6,523 nucleotides of DNA from Candidatus Schekmanbacteria bacterium (GCA_003695725.1 RFHX01000214.1:1-6523); one strand, 5' to 3'. Shown: positions 1-6,401, counted from the stretch's first letter. The notes: generated by a model from the sequence alone, not told the origin. Numbers and translations: made by a program.

Positions 1-30
1 CATTAATACTTGCTTTCATTAATACTTGCT
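1..30. repeat. 14-bp tandem direct repeat upstream of pckA
   Basis: CATTAATACTTGCT occurs at 1-14 and again, identically, at 17-30, with a 2-bp spacer (period 16). The array begins at the first base of the window, so more copies may lie to the left. The second copy runs into TATAAA, so the repeat overlaps the possible pckA promoter. It could be a pair of regulator half-sites on nearly the same helical face, or the result of a small slippage duplication. Confidence 0.8.
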
Positions 31-35
31 ATAAA
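27..35 (+). promoter_or_regulatory. possible extended -10 promoter for pckA
   Basis: TGCTATAAA at 27-35 fits the extended -10 pattern TGnTATAAT, with one mismatch in the hexamer. No good -35 box lies 16-18 bp upstream, which extended -10 promoters can tolerate. Transcription would begin near position 42 and leave a leader of about 107 nt before pckA. In such AT-rich DNA a chance match is quite possible. Confidence 0.3.
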
Positions 36-66
36 AAACAGAAATGATTCAAAATATAGATAATTT

Positions 67-104
67 TTGTAAAATTATTACAATAATATGTTATTCATAA
101 TAAC
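67..104. promoter_or_regulatory. two adjacent inverted repeats in the pckA leader
   Basis: TTGTAA-N5-TTACAA spans 67-83 with perfect 6-bp arms. GTTATT-CAT-AATAAC spans 90-104, also with perfect 6-bp arms. Both lie between the possible promoter and the ribosome binding site. They could be operators for a dimeric regulator. The stems contain almost no G or C, so they would make poor RNA hairpins and poor terminators. No known regulator motif is recognised. Confidence 0.3.
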
Positions 105-136
105 TAAAAAGAGTTCCTGATTCTCTAAACATTTAA

Positions 137-142
137 AAGGAG
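137..142 (+). promoter_or_regulatory. ribosome binding site of pckA
   Basis: AAGGAG lies 6 nt before the ATG at 149. This is a strong Shine-Dalgarno match at good spacing and supports that start. Confidence 0.85.
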
Positions 143-148
143 AAAAGG

Positions 149-1765
149 ATGGAAGAAAAAGATTTGATTCCTGATTTTCAGTTGGATTATCTCGGTCTTC
201 ACAATTTAGGCAGAGTTTGTTGGAATTTTTCTACACCTGAACTTTATGAACAAGCTATTAGACGCTATGAAGCACAAATTGTCCATTTGGGGCCATTGGC
301 AGTACGAATGGGACAGCATACAGGACGCGCTGCAAAGGATAAATATATAGTCGATGAGCCGCAAACATCAAAAGATGTTTGGTGGGGCAAAGTCAATGTC
401 AAATATCCTGAAGAGAGGTTCGAAGCCCTTTTCAATCGAATGAAATCATACATTCAAGGAAAAACAATATTTATACAAGATTGTTATGCCGGTGCAGATG
501 AAAAATATCGCCAGTCTGTAAGAATAATCACTGAATTTGCATGGCATAGTCTCTTTGCAAGAAATATGTTTATTCAGGTTCCTCGTGATAGGGAAAAGAT
601 AAAAAATTTTGTGCCTGACTTTACTGTCTTACACTGTCCTAACTTCAATGCAGACCCTGATGAAGACCAAACTCGAAGCGGAACTTTTGTCGTAATTCAT
701 TTGAGCAAAAAACTAATTTTAATTGGAGGAACAGCATATGCCGGTGAAATCAAAAAGTCCATTTTCTCAGCCTTGAACTATCTGCTTCCGGGACAGGATG
801 TCCTGTCAATGCACTGCTCTGCAAATGTCAGCAAAAAAGATCCTGAAAATGTAGCAATCTTCTTTGGGCTTTCCGGTACAGGTAAAACGACATTGTCAAC
901 GGACCCTGAAAGACTTCTTATAGGAGATGATGAACACGGCTGGTCTGATAGTGGTGTATTCAATTTTGAAGGCGGCTGTTACGCAAAAGTAATTCACCTA
1001 TCTCAGGAATCAGAACCTGAAATTTATCAGTGCACAAGAAGATTCGGTACAATTCTTGAAAATGTTGCAATTGACCCGGTCCTTCGCTATGTGAATCTGG
1101 ATGATGACACTTTCACAGAGAATACACGCGCTTCATTTCCTCGCACCCACCTCCCCAATATCGTAGAATCAGGTATGGCAGGCCATCCCAAAAATGTAAT
1201 TATGTTGACTGCTGACGCTTTCGGCGTTTTACCTCCTATCGCAAAACTTTCGCAGGAACAAGCAATGTATCATTTTATAAGTGGTTATACAGCAAAAGTT
1301 GCAGGAACTGAAAAAGGAGTTACTGAACCAACTGCTACCTTCAGCGCTTGTTTTGGTGCACCTTTTATGATGAGACATCCATCTGTCTATGCTCAACTTC
1401 TTGCCGACCGAATAAAAAAATACAATGTTTCCTGCTGGCTAATCAATACCGGCTGGACAGGTGGACCTTATGGAACAGGAAATCGGATGAAAATCTCATA
1501 TACAAGAGCTCTATTAAATGCTGCTCTAAATGGTGAATTGAATAATGTAAAAATGGTTGAAGACTCTATCTTTGGCTTTTTAGTCCCTCAGGAAGCACCA
1601 AATGTTCCAAATGAGATTTTAAATCCAAGGAATACATGGTCAAATCCTGATGATTATGATGAAATGGCAAAAAAACTTGCCAACCTGTTTAATGAAAATA
1701 TAGAACAATATAAAGATAACATTCCTGCATCTGTTTTAAATGCTGGACCAAAAATAAAAGTATAA
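149..1765 (+). CDS. pckA: phosphoenolpyruvate carboxykinase (ATP)
   Basis: This cytosolic enzyme interconverts oxaloacetate plus ATP with phosphoenolpyruvate, CO2 and ADP, normally the first committed step of gluconeogenesis. The protein has 538 residues, close to the roughly 540 of E. coli PckA, and looks intact. Visible family elements are the substrate-binding TGR (Arg60), the GGTAYAGEIKKS block (197-204, with Tyr197, Lys202 and Lys203), His222 in MHCSAN, the P-loop GLSGTGKTTLS (240-250, Lys246), the metal-binding GDDEHGW segment (259-265), Arg327 in ENTRASFP, and NTGWTGGPYGTGNRM near 433-447. These mark the ATP-dependent family (EC 4.1.1.49), not the GTP family. Arg60 is followed by AAKD where E. 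coli has SPKD, which looks like minor family variation. The ATG is supported by AAGGAG 6 nt upstream. A small gene of unknown role follows after 54 bp and is probably cotranscribed. Confidence 0.97.
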   Translation: MEEKDLIPDFQLDYLGLHNLGRVCWNFSTPELYEQAIRRYEAQIVHLGPLAVRMGQHTGRAAKDKYIVDEPQTSKDVWWGKVNVKYPEERFEALFNRMKSYIQGKTIFIQDCYAGADEKYRQSVRIITEFAWHSLFARNMFIQVPRDREKIKNFVPDFTVLHCPNFNADPDEDQTRSGTFVVIHLSKKLILIGGTAYAGEIKKSIFSALNYLLPGQDVLSMHCSANVSKKDPENVAIFFGLSGTGKTTLSTDPERLLIGDDEHGWSDSGVFNFEGGCYAKVIHLSQESEPEIYQCTRRFGTILENVAIDPVLRYVNLDDDTFTENTRASFPRTHLPNIVESGMAGHPKNVIMLTADAFGVLPPIAKLSQEQAMYHFISGYTAKVAGTEKGVTEPTATFSACFGAPFMMRHPSVYAQLLADRIKKYNVSCWLINTGWTGGPYGTGNRMKISYTRALLNAALNGELNNVKMVEDSIFGFLVPQEAPNVPNEILNPRNTWSNPDDYDEMAKKLANLFNENIEQYKDNIPASVLNAGPKIKV

Positions 1766-1792
1766 ATTTAAAGGCATATTTCAACGGGCTGA

Positions 1793-1806
1793 ATATTTTA
1801 AAATAT
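1793..1806. repeat. 14-bp perfect AT palindrome between pckA and the next gene
   Basis: ATATTTTAAAATAT is perfectly self-complementary and lies just before the ribosome binding site of the downstream gene. It has no loop, no G or C and no following T-run, so it is not a recognisable terminator. In DNA this AT-rich it may be chance. Confidence 0.45.
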
Positions 1807-1807
1807 C

Positions 1808-1813
1808 AAGGGG
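1808..1813 (+). promoter_or_regulatory. ribosome binding site that fixes a TTG start
   Basis: AAGGGG at 1808-1813, followed by GGA at 1816-1818, sits directly before TTG at 1820, with 6 nt between AAGGGG and the TTG. An in-frame stop (TAA at 1799-1801) closes the frame upstream, and no ATG or GTG lies between it and the TTG. The first in-frame ATG is codon 118, well past the conserved-looking Cys/His block. The TTG is therefore the best start. Confidence 0.75.
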
Positions 1814-1819
1814 AAGGAT

Positions 1820-2551
1820 TTGGCTGCATCGGAAAACGAAATTTTGTTTCAATATAAATTCCTCTTAGACAAGGGACTCGAAAAGGAATTTAATCTTATA
1901 TTAGATAGAGATACTTTAAACTTAAAGGAATCCTATAAAAAAGATTTACCTTTATGGACAGTTTTAACTTTTCGCCAATGTCCCATATGTCCTCTGACAA
2001 CTCAAACTCATCAACACTGTCCGATTGCTGTTAATTTAGTTGATGTCGTATCCTTTTTCAGCGATTCGCTTTCTTATGAAGAAGTTGAACTATACATAAA
2101 AACAGATGCTCGCAATTTTGTCAAAAAAACAAGTCTTCAACAGGGCATCAGTTCGCTCATTGGCATTTATATGGTAACAAGCGGATGTCCTATAATGGAT
2201 AAACTAAAACCGATGGTTAGATTTCATTTACCCTTTTCGACAATTGAAGAAACGAAATACAGAGCAATGAGTATGTATCTTATGGCGCAATATTTTCTAT
2301 ACAAAGAGGGAGAAAAACCTGATTGGGATATGAAATATCTCTCAAATATTTATGACGATATCAAAGTGTTAAATATGAGTTTTGCACAGCGCCTCGCTGG
2401 TATTGGAATTCAAGATGCAACTGCAAATGCTCTTGTGGAACTCGATTGCTTTGCAGAAAACATAAGAGTAAGCATATCAAAGGATAAAATGGACGAAATC
2501 AAGGGGCTCTTTAAATCCTATCTCGATAAAACGAGAAAAGACAGGAAGTAA
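1820..2551 (+). CDS. uncharacterised Cys/His-rich protein (possibly DUF6901-like)
   Basis: This is a 243-residue, probably cytosolic protein with no signal peptide or membrane helix. The N-terminal 50 residues look like a small beta-rich segment (FQYKFLL, FNLILDRDTLNL). Next comes a compact block, C54-P-I-C57-P-L followed by H64-Q-H66-C67-P. A fourth cysteine lies in TSGC123P, and His136 lies in RFHLPFS. The C-terminal half is helical, with a SMYLMAQYFLY stretch (151-161), a PDW motif (167-169) and NALVELDCFAEN (203-214). Four cysteines, three in CP pairs, plus nearby histidines suggest a structural or redox metal site, but no fold with known ligands is recognised. From memory it resembles a conserved unknown family in Deltaproteobacteria that I believe is called DUF6901; that name is uncertain. 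It starts at TTG and follows pckA by 54 bp, so cotranscription is likely. The function is unknown. Confidence 0.85.
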   Translation: MAASENEILFQYKFLLDKGLEKEFNLILDRDTLNLKESYKKDLPLWTVLTFRQCPICPLTTQTHQHCPIAVNLVDVVSFFSDSLSYEEVELYIKTDARNFVKKTSLQQGISSLIGIYMVTSGCPIMDKLKPMVRFHLPFSTIEETKYRAMSMYLMAQYFLYKEGEKPDWDMKYLSNIYDDIKVLNMSFAQRLAGIGIQDATANALVELDCFAENIRVSISKDKMDEIKGLFKSYLDKTRKDRK

Positions 2552-2623
2552 TCAATTCTGGTGCAAAAGGCATAAGAGGGAATAGCAACTTGTAATTCGC
2601 TCAAAGTGATAAAGATATCTCTT
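2552..2623. other. convergent intergenic gap without a clear terminator
   Basis: The rightward pair and the leftward operon end facing each other across 72 bp. The only hairpin candidate is GATAAA at 2608-2613 pairing with TTTATC at 2623-2628, which overlaps the stop codon of the leftward gene. The stem is weak, AT-rich and lacks a T-run on either strand. No standard intrinsic terminator is visible, so termination here may depend on Rho or be leaky, giving overlapping 3' ends. Confidence 0.5.
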
Positions 2624-3082
2624 TTATCCAATATCTTCTGCTGTAGATTCCTGATAGTCAAAAAAGTTCTTCCAATAAACCAGTGAAGATGTGGCAAGTG
2701 CAGGGCCTATAAGAATATAGATTAATCCCAAATAATCGTGGGGATATGGAAGACTTCGTAAAATTTGTCCCATTGACATCATACAGGCAATGACAAGCCA
2801 TGTCTTCCATGAAAACATACTTCCAAAACACGCCCTTTCAGGATGGCCATAAATCCTTTCAACAGCTCTGTTTGCCGCCTTGTACAGAACAAACTTACCC
2901 TTGATAAAACCCAAGACAACTGCAAACGGCATAAGCCAAAATACCAACTTGTGTTTCACTGGAAATATCCAAAACAACCCTATAGTTGAGAGCAAAAGCC
3001 CTGCAAAAAGCCATAATGCCCCTGCTAATAGAAGCAAATATCTTTTGGGAACTGCAGGTTTATATTTTTCCTTCCAATCCAT
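2624..3082 (-). CDS. hypothetical four-helix inner-membrane protein
   Basis: This 152-residue protein has four predicted membrane segments, at about 15-37, 45-62, 92-106 and 115-136. Basic residues (KEKYKPAVPKR) before the first helix suggest a cytoplasmic N terminus. The loop between helices 2 and 3 is positively charged (KGKFVLYKAANRAVERIYGHPER) and so probably cytoplasmic as well, as would be expected for a four-pass protein with both ends inside. No catalytic motif or transporter signature is visible, and I do not recognise a named family. The start is an ATG with only a weak upstream purine stretch. It begins 5 bp after the stop codon of the yajQ-like gene, so the two are almost certainly cotranscribed and perhaps translationally coupled. 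It is the last gene of the leftward unit. The function is unknown. Confidence 0.8.
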   Translation of the reverse strand: MDWKEKYKPAVPKRYLLLLAGALWLFAGLLLSTIGLFWIFPVKHKLVFWLMPFAVVLGFIKGKFVLYKAANRAVERIYGHPERACFGSMFSWKTWLVIACMMSMGQILRSLPYPHDYLGLIYILIGPALATSSLVYWKNFFDYQESTAEDIG

Positions 3083-3087
3083 TGACT

Positions 3088-3579
3088 TTATCTTTTTAAA
3101 TTCACATATTGCAACGCCATATCAAGGTTTGCATTTTTAATTAATCGGATTATTTCCTGTAAATCATCAATTTTCTTACCGCTTACCCGGACCTGATTAT
3201 CTTGTATCTGCGCTTGAACTTTCAATTTTGTATCTTTTATCATCTTCACAATTTTTTTAGCGCTATCCTTATCTATCCCTTCCTTTATCTTGATAACTTG
3301 TTTTACATTGCCTCCAAGTCCTTCCTGTATGGGGCCAAAACTGAATGCTTTCAAGTCAATACCTCTTTTCGATGCCTTCATTCTCAATGTATCAGCAATT
3401 GCTTCTGCCTTCATTTTGTCAGAAGTGCCAAGACGAATCTCTTTTTCCTTTTTATCAAACTCTATGATTGTTTTGATGCCGCGAAAATCGTAACGATTGA
3501 GAAGTTCCTTCTTTGTCATATTTACTGCATTATCAACTTCCTGCAAATCTATTCTGCTTACAATATCAAATGAAGGCAT
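3088..3579 (-). CDS. yajQ: YajQ family (DUF520) nucleotide-binding protein
   Basis: This is a 163-residue cytosolic protein, the usual size for the YajQ/DUF520 family. Its opening MPSFDIVS, the RYDFRG motif (29-34), the central GIDLKAFSFGPIQ stretch (73-85), QVRVSGKKIDDLQ (129-141) and the C-terminal LQYVNLKR are family hallmarks. The fold is known to hold two ferredoxin-like domains. Homologues bind nucleotides or RNA, and those in Xanthomonas and Pseudomonas have been reported as cyclic di-GMP effectors; whether this one binds c-di-GMP cannot be seen from the sequence. The ATG fits the conserved family N terminus, although the ribosome binding site is modest (GTGAG about 8 nt upstream). It follows the DUF2065 gene by 32 bp and precedes the membrane protein gene by 5 bp, within the leftward operon. 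Confidence 0.95.
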   Translation of the reverse strand: MPSFDIVSRIDLQEVDNAVNMTKKELLNRYDFRGIKTIIEFDKKEKEIRLGTSDKMKAEAIADTLRMKASKRGIDLKAFSFGPIQEGLGGNVKQVIKIKEGIDKDSAKKIVKMIKDTKLKVQAQIQDNQVRVSGKKIDDLQEIIRLIKNANLDMALQYVNLKR

Positions 3580-3611
3580 CTGTTTTACTCACAAAAAAAG
3601 AAATTTTTTAA

Positions 3612-3809
3612 TCAGCCAAAAAATCCTCTTCCATAGTATATAAGCAAGAGTCCTAATAACATAGCAATTATTCCAAAAACACGCAAATTTCGTGAATCTA
3701 TATCTTGTATCATAGATGCCGCTTTTTTCATACCTTCCGGGAAACAAAAATATGGCAATCCTTCAATAATCAAAACCAAGCCAATTGCAACAATAAGAAA
3801 CTTTCCCAT
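3612..3809 (-). CDS. DUF2065 (YjeT-type) small membrane protein
   Basis: This 65-residue protein has two hydrophobic segments, at about 3-20 and 44-60, joined by a short charged loop. The first helix ends in IEGLPYFCFPEGMKK (15-29), followed by NLRVFGIIAMLLGLLLIYY (41-59). This arrangement, with EGL near residue 16, a Pro-containing turn and LR.FG before the second helix, matches E. coli YjeT and the DUF2065 family, whose role is unknown. It lies in the inner membrane, probably as a hairpin with a short soluble loop. The ribosome binding site is weak (GGG 3 nt before the ATG), which hints at translational coupling or low expression. It lies 29 bp after argB and 32 bp before the yajQ-like gene, so it is probably cotranscribed with both. 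Confidence 0.88.
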   Translation of the reverse strand: MGKFLIVAIGLVLIIEGLPYFCFPEGMKKAASMIQDIDSRNLRVFGIIAMLLGLLLIYYGRGFFG

Positions 3810-3838
3810 AGCCCATTGACATTATTGAAGTTAACAAT

Positions 3839-4723
3839 TTAATCTGCAATTATTTCTGTGCCAATTCCCTTTTGAGTAAATATTTCAAGAAGGAGTGCAT
3901 GTTTGATTCGTCCGTCTATTATATGTACTTTTTTGACTCCCTCTTTAATCGCCTTGAGACAACATTTAACTTTTGGAAGCATACCACCCTTGATAATTCC
4001 TCTTTCAACCATATCATTTATCTTGCTTTCATTTGCAGAGGAAACAAGCTTGCCATTTTCATCGAGAATTCCTTCTGTATCAGTCAATGCAACGAATTTT
4101 CTCGCTTTCAGCGCCCCTGCAATGGCGCCTGCGGCAATATCAGCATTGATATTCAGCGAATTCCCATCTTTATCCACCCCGATCGGCGCTATAACTGGAA
4201 TAAATCTTCTATCGAGCTCAAGTATGACATCAGGGTAAACATTAGTGATTTCGCCTACTCTTCCTAAATCTACAACTTTTTCAGCATTATTTTCCAGAAT
4301 CTCTGAATTGTGAATCATTATCTTTTTCGCTTTCAAAAGATTGCCGTCCTTACCTGTCAATCCTATAGCACGCCCCCCATGTCTATTTATGAGTGATACG
4401 ATTTCTTTATTTATTGTGCCTCCAAGCACCATTTCAACTATCGTCATAGTCTCACTATCAGTAACCCTATGTCCTGAAACGAAAGAGCTCTCTTTCCCAA
4501 GTTTTTTGAGAAATTCTCCAATCTGAGGACCGCCGCCATGGACAATCACAGGATTGATGCCAAGATATTTCAGCAGAATTACATCGAGAGCAAAGTTTTC
4601 TTTGAGCTCTTCATTTAGCATAGCGCTTCCGCCATACTTGATTACAAAAGTCTCTCCACTAAACTCCCTCATATAGGGAATAGCTTCAATTAAAGTATTT
4701 GCTTTTTCTATATACTTTTCCAT
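3839..4723 (-). CDS. argB: acetylglutamate kinase
   Basis: ArgB phosphorylates N-acetylglutamate with ATP to give N-acetylglutamyl 5-phosphate, the second step of arginine synthesis, in the cytosol. At 294 residues it is longer than the 258 or so of E. coli ArgB. Visible features are the catalytic Lys29 in VIKYGGSAM, the glycine loop HGGGPQIG (62-69), Arg86 in GHRVTD, NINAD (191-195) for substrate and metal, TDTEG (214-218), and Lys251 in GGMLPK. The extra N-terminal helix (1-22, MEKYIEKANTLIEAIPYMRE) and the C-terminal GIGTEI (286-291) are typical of hexameric, arginine-inhibited enzymes such as that of Thermotoga, so feedback inhibition is expected. The ATG has AGAAG just upstream and fits the family start. 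No other arg gene is in the window. It sits 56 bp after the solute-binding protein gene and 29 bp before the DUF2065 gene. Confidence 0.97.
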   Translation of the reverse strand: MEKYIEKANTLIEAIPYMREFSGETFVIKYGGSAMLNEELKENFALDVILLKYLGINPVIVHGGGPQIGEFLKKLGKESSFVSGHRVTDSETMTIVEMVLGGTINKEIVSLINRHGGRAIGLTGKDGNLLKAKKIMIHNSEILENNAEKVVDLGRVGEITNVYPDVILELDRRFIPVIAPIGVDKDGNSLNINADIAAGAIAGALKARKFVALTDTEGILDENGKLVSSANESKINDMVERGIIKGGMLPKVKCCLKAIKEGVKKVHIIDGRIKHALLLEIFTQKGIGTEIIAD

Positions 4724-4779
4724 CTTCTATAGTTGTTCAATATTTTTTATCTGGCGCATCTTTATAAACAATTTTTACG

Positions 4780-6354
4780 TTAATTAAAATTTTTTTCTTT
4801 TACAAAATAGACATTCTTTAAACTTTCAAATTCTCCTCTTGGAAACAACAAAAAACCCTTAACATTTTTAGTTAGGACTGCATTATTCATTCCATGCCAC
4901 AAGCTTATGTAGGGAAGCTCTTTGGCAACTATTTTCTGAATTTTGCTGTAAATAGTTTTTCTCTTTTTCAAATCAAATGTCCTTCTGCCTTCCTCTGTCA
5001 AGCGGTCAATTTCAGGATTGCTGTAAAATCCACGATTTTTCCCCACAGGTGGAATCCTTTTAGAATTGAATATCTCATAATAGTGGTCAGGGTCTGTAAC
5101 GCCAACCCATTTGAGCCGAAAAAGCTGGAAATTTCCTTCTTTTATATCATTGTAAAAAGTTGCCCATTCATACATTTTAATATTTATGCCAATACCTATC
5201 TTTCTCATCTGTTCCTGAAAAATCTCGGCAAATTTTCTGCTTCGCTCTTCAAATGTAGTTTTATAAGTAAGATTAAAACGCATCTTAGGCCCATCACCAT
5301 CAGGATCGGTGAAACCGGCTTCATCCAAGAGTTTTTTTGCAAGCAATGGATTATATTCGTACACATTTACATCATCTTCATATGCCCAATGGTCTTTTGG
5401 CAATAATCCCTTGGCAATAATGACATTATTTTTTTCAAAATTCTTTATTATGGAAGAGCGGTCGATACCATAAGCAATAGCTCTTCTGACAGCAAGATTT
5501 CTCAGTATTGGGTCTCTCATATTTATGCCCAAGTAATAATAATCTGTTCCTTTATCTTTTAATACAATCAGATTTTTATTTCGCCTGAATCGTTCCAATG
5601 TGTCAGGTGAAAAAGCATTCTCACAAAAATTGATATCGCCATTCTCCATTTGCAGCGCTCTGACAGACTCATCTCGAATTATTTTAACAATTATTCCGTC
5701 TATTTTGGGTGTTCCCTCTTCAAAATAGTCAGGGTTTGCTTTCAGCTTAATTTCGCGCTCTCTCTTCATTGAATCAAAAACAAATGGACCTGTACCGGAA
5801 GGCATTTCTCCAAACTTTTCACCAACTTTTTCTGCATATCTTTTGGGAACTATGCCCAAAGTCATTGCTGTCAAAAATGGCGCATAAGGATATGAAAGAT
5901 AAAAGTCAACGGTATGTGAATCAACTGCTTCAATATGATCCAAAAAATCATATGCACCCCGAAGAGGAGATTTTAAATTCTCAGACATAACTGTTTTGAA
6001 GGTGTAAACAACATCATCAGCAGTTAAAATCTCGCCGCTATGAAACTTGACTCCTTCCCTGAGATAAAAACGAAAAGTTTTATCATTTATCATTTCCCAG
6101 TTTTTACAAAGGTCAGGAACGATTCTCAAATTTTTATCAAATTTTACTAATCCGTTAAAAAGCAGTTCAGTTAGCCGCGAAGATTGTACATCGGTTGCCA
6201 AACGAGGGTCCATCGTTATAGGAGCGCTCTCAAATGCTACTATTAAATAATCCTTCTTGACACTACTTTTTTTATTACAGGAGAAAATTGATAAAGAAAT
6301 TAAAAATGAAATTAAAATATAAAAAAATAATTTAGTATTTTTTATCAAATTCAC
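4780..6354 (-). CDS. ABC transporter substrate-binding lipoprotein, family 5 (peptide type)
   Basis: This is a 524-residue periplasmic binding protein of the DppA/OppA family (SBP_bac_5), intact by length. It has a signal peptide (KNTK, then a hydrophobic stretch at about 9-25) ending in a lipobox-like IFSC, with Cys26 as the expected lipidation site, so it should be membrane-anchored and extracytoplasmic. Family elements include ITMDPRLATD (46-55), LREGVKFHSGE (98-108) with TADDVVYTFK, GTGPFVF (187-193), NPDYFEEGTPKIDGI (207-221), and NLAVRRAIAYGIDR (286-299). Relatives bind oligopeptides, dipeptides, nickel or sugars, and the ligand cannot be read from sequence. No permease or ATPase gene is present, so it is an orphan here or the others lie beyond the window. 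Coordinates use the upstream GTG; ribosome-site spacing favours TTG at 6348. It is the likely first gene of the leftward operon. Confidence 0.93.
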   Translation of the reverse strand: MNLIKNTKLFFYILISFLISLSIFSCNKKSSVKKDYLIVAFESAPITMDPRLATDVQSSRLTELLFNGLVKFDKNLRIVPDLCKNWEMINDKTFRFYLREGVKFHSGEILTADDVVYTFKTVMSENLKSPLRGAYDFLDHIEAVDSHTVDFYLSYPYAPFLTAMTLGIVPKRYAEKVGEKFGEMPSGTGPFVFDSMKREREIKLKANPDYFEEGTPKIDGIIVKIIRDESVRALQMENGDINFCENAFSPDTLERFRRNKNLIVLKDKGTDYYYLGINMRDPILRNLAVRRAIAYGIDRSSIIKNFEKNNVIIAKGLLPKDHWAYEDDVNVYEYNPLLAKKLLDEAGFTDPDGDGPKMRFNLTYKTTFEERSRKFAEIFQEQMRKIGIGINIKMYEWATFYNDIKEGNFQLFRLKWVGVTDPDHYYEIFNSKRIPPVGKNRGFYSNPEIDRLTEEGRRTFDLKKRKTIYSKIQKIVAKELPYISLWHGMNNAVLTKNVKGFLLFPRGEFESLKNVYFVKEKNFN

Positions 6355-6355
6355 T

Positions 6356-6360
6356 CTCCT
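6356..6360 (-). promoter_or_regulatory. ribosome binding site favouring a TTG start at 6348
   Basis: Read leftward, AGGAG is followed by one base and then GTG (6354), a spacing too short for normal initiation. The in-frame TTG at 6348-6346 lies 7 nt from AGGAG, which is ideal. The protein would then begin MIKNTKLF and keep its whole signal peptide. The likely true start is therefore TTG, two codons inside the longest frame. Confidence 0.6.
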
Positions 6361-6361
6361 A

Positions 6362-6375
6362 TCTTAAATTTAAGA
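6362..6375. promoter_or_regulatory. 14-bp perfect palindrome in the solute-binding protein leader
   Basis: TCTTAAATTTAAGA is perfectly self-complementary with no central spacer. It lies between the possible -10 box (6390-6395) and the ribosome binding site, just downstream of the expected transcription start. That is a usual place for a repressor operator. The regulator is not recognisable, and the AT-rich setting leaves room for chance. Confidence 0.35.
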
Positions 6376-6389
6376 ACAACTTTTTCCGA

Positions 6390-6395
6390 ATTATA
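6390..6395 (-). promoter_or_regulatory. possible -10 box for the leftward operon
   Basis: The minus strand reads TATAAT here, a perfect -10 hexamer about 36 bp from the first codon. This would give a leader of roughly 30 nt. No good -35 hexamer lies 16-18 bp upstream, so activity may need an activator, or the match may be chance. Confidence 0.35.
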
Positions 6396-6401
6396 TACTT
6401 A

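Noticed and set aside
114-179. TTCCTGATTCTC at 114-125 and TTCCTGATTTTC at 168-179, matching at 11 of 12 positions.
   Set aside because: The second copy is explained by coding for Ile-Pro-Asp-Phe at the start of pckA. A single near match of this length is weak evidence for duplication or RNA pairing.
2608-2628. Possible bidirectional terminator, GATAAA paired with TTTATC.
   Set aside because: The stem is six AT-rich pairs with a 9-nt loop, has no T-run on either side, and overlaps a stop codon. It does not meet the usual standard for an intrinsic terminator.
4727-4759. Ten-codon minus-strand reading frame just upstream of argB and in frame with it, ending in TAG two codons before the argB ATG.
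   Set aside because: It could be a leader peptide or a broken N-terminal extension. However, it has no good ribosome binding site, no run of arginine codons, and the argB ATG already matches the usual family start.
4894-5406. Long plus-strand open frame (170 codons) antisense to the solute-binding protein gene, and other antisense frames over argB and yajQ.
   Set aside because: The minus-strand proteins have clear family motifs throughout. The antisense translations are rich in Phe, Ile and Cys, lack ribosome binding sites and look like shadows.
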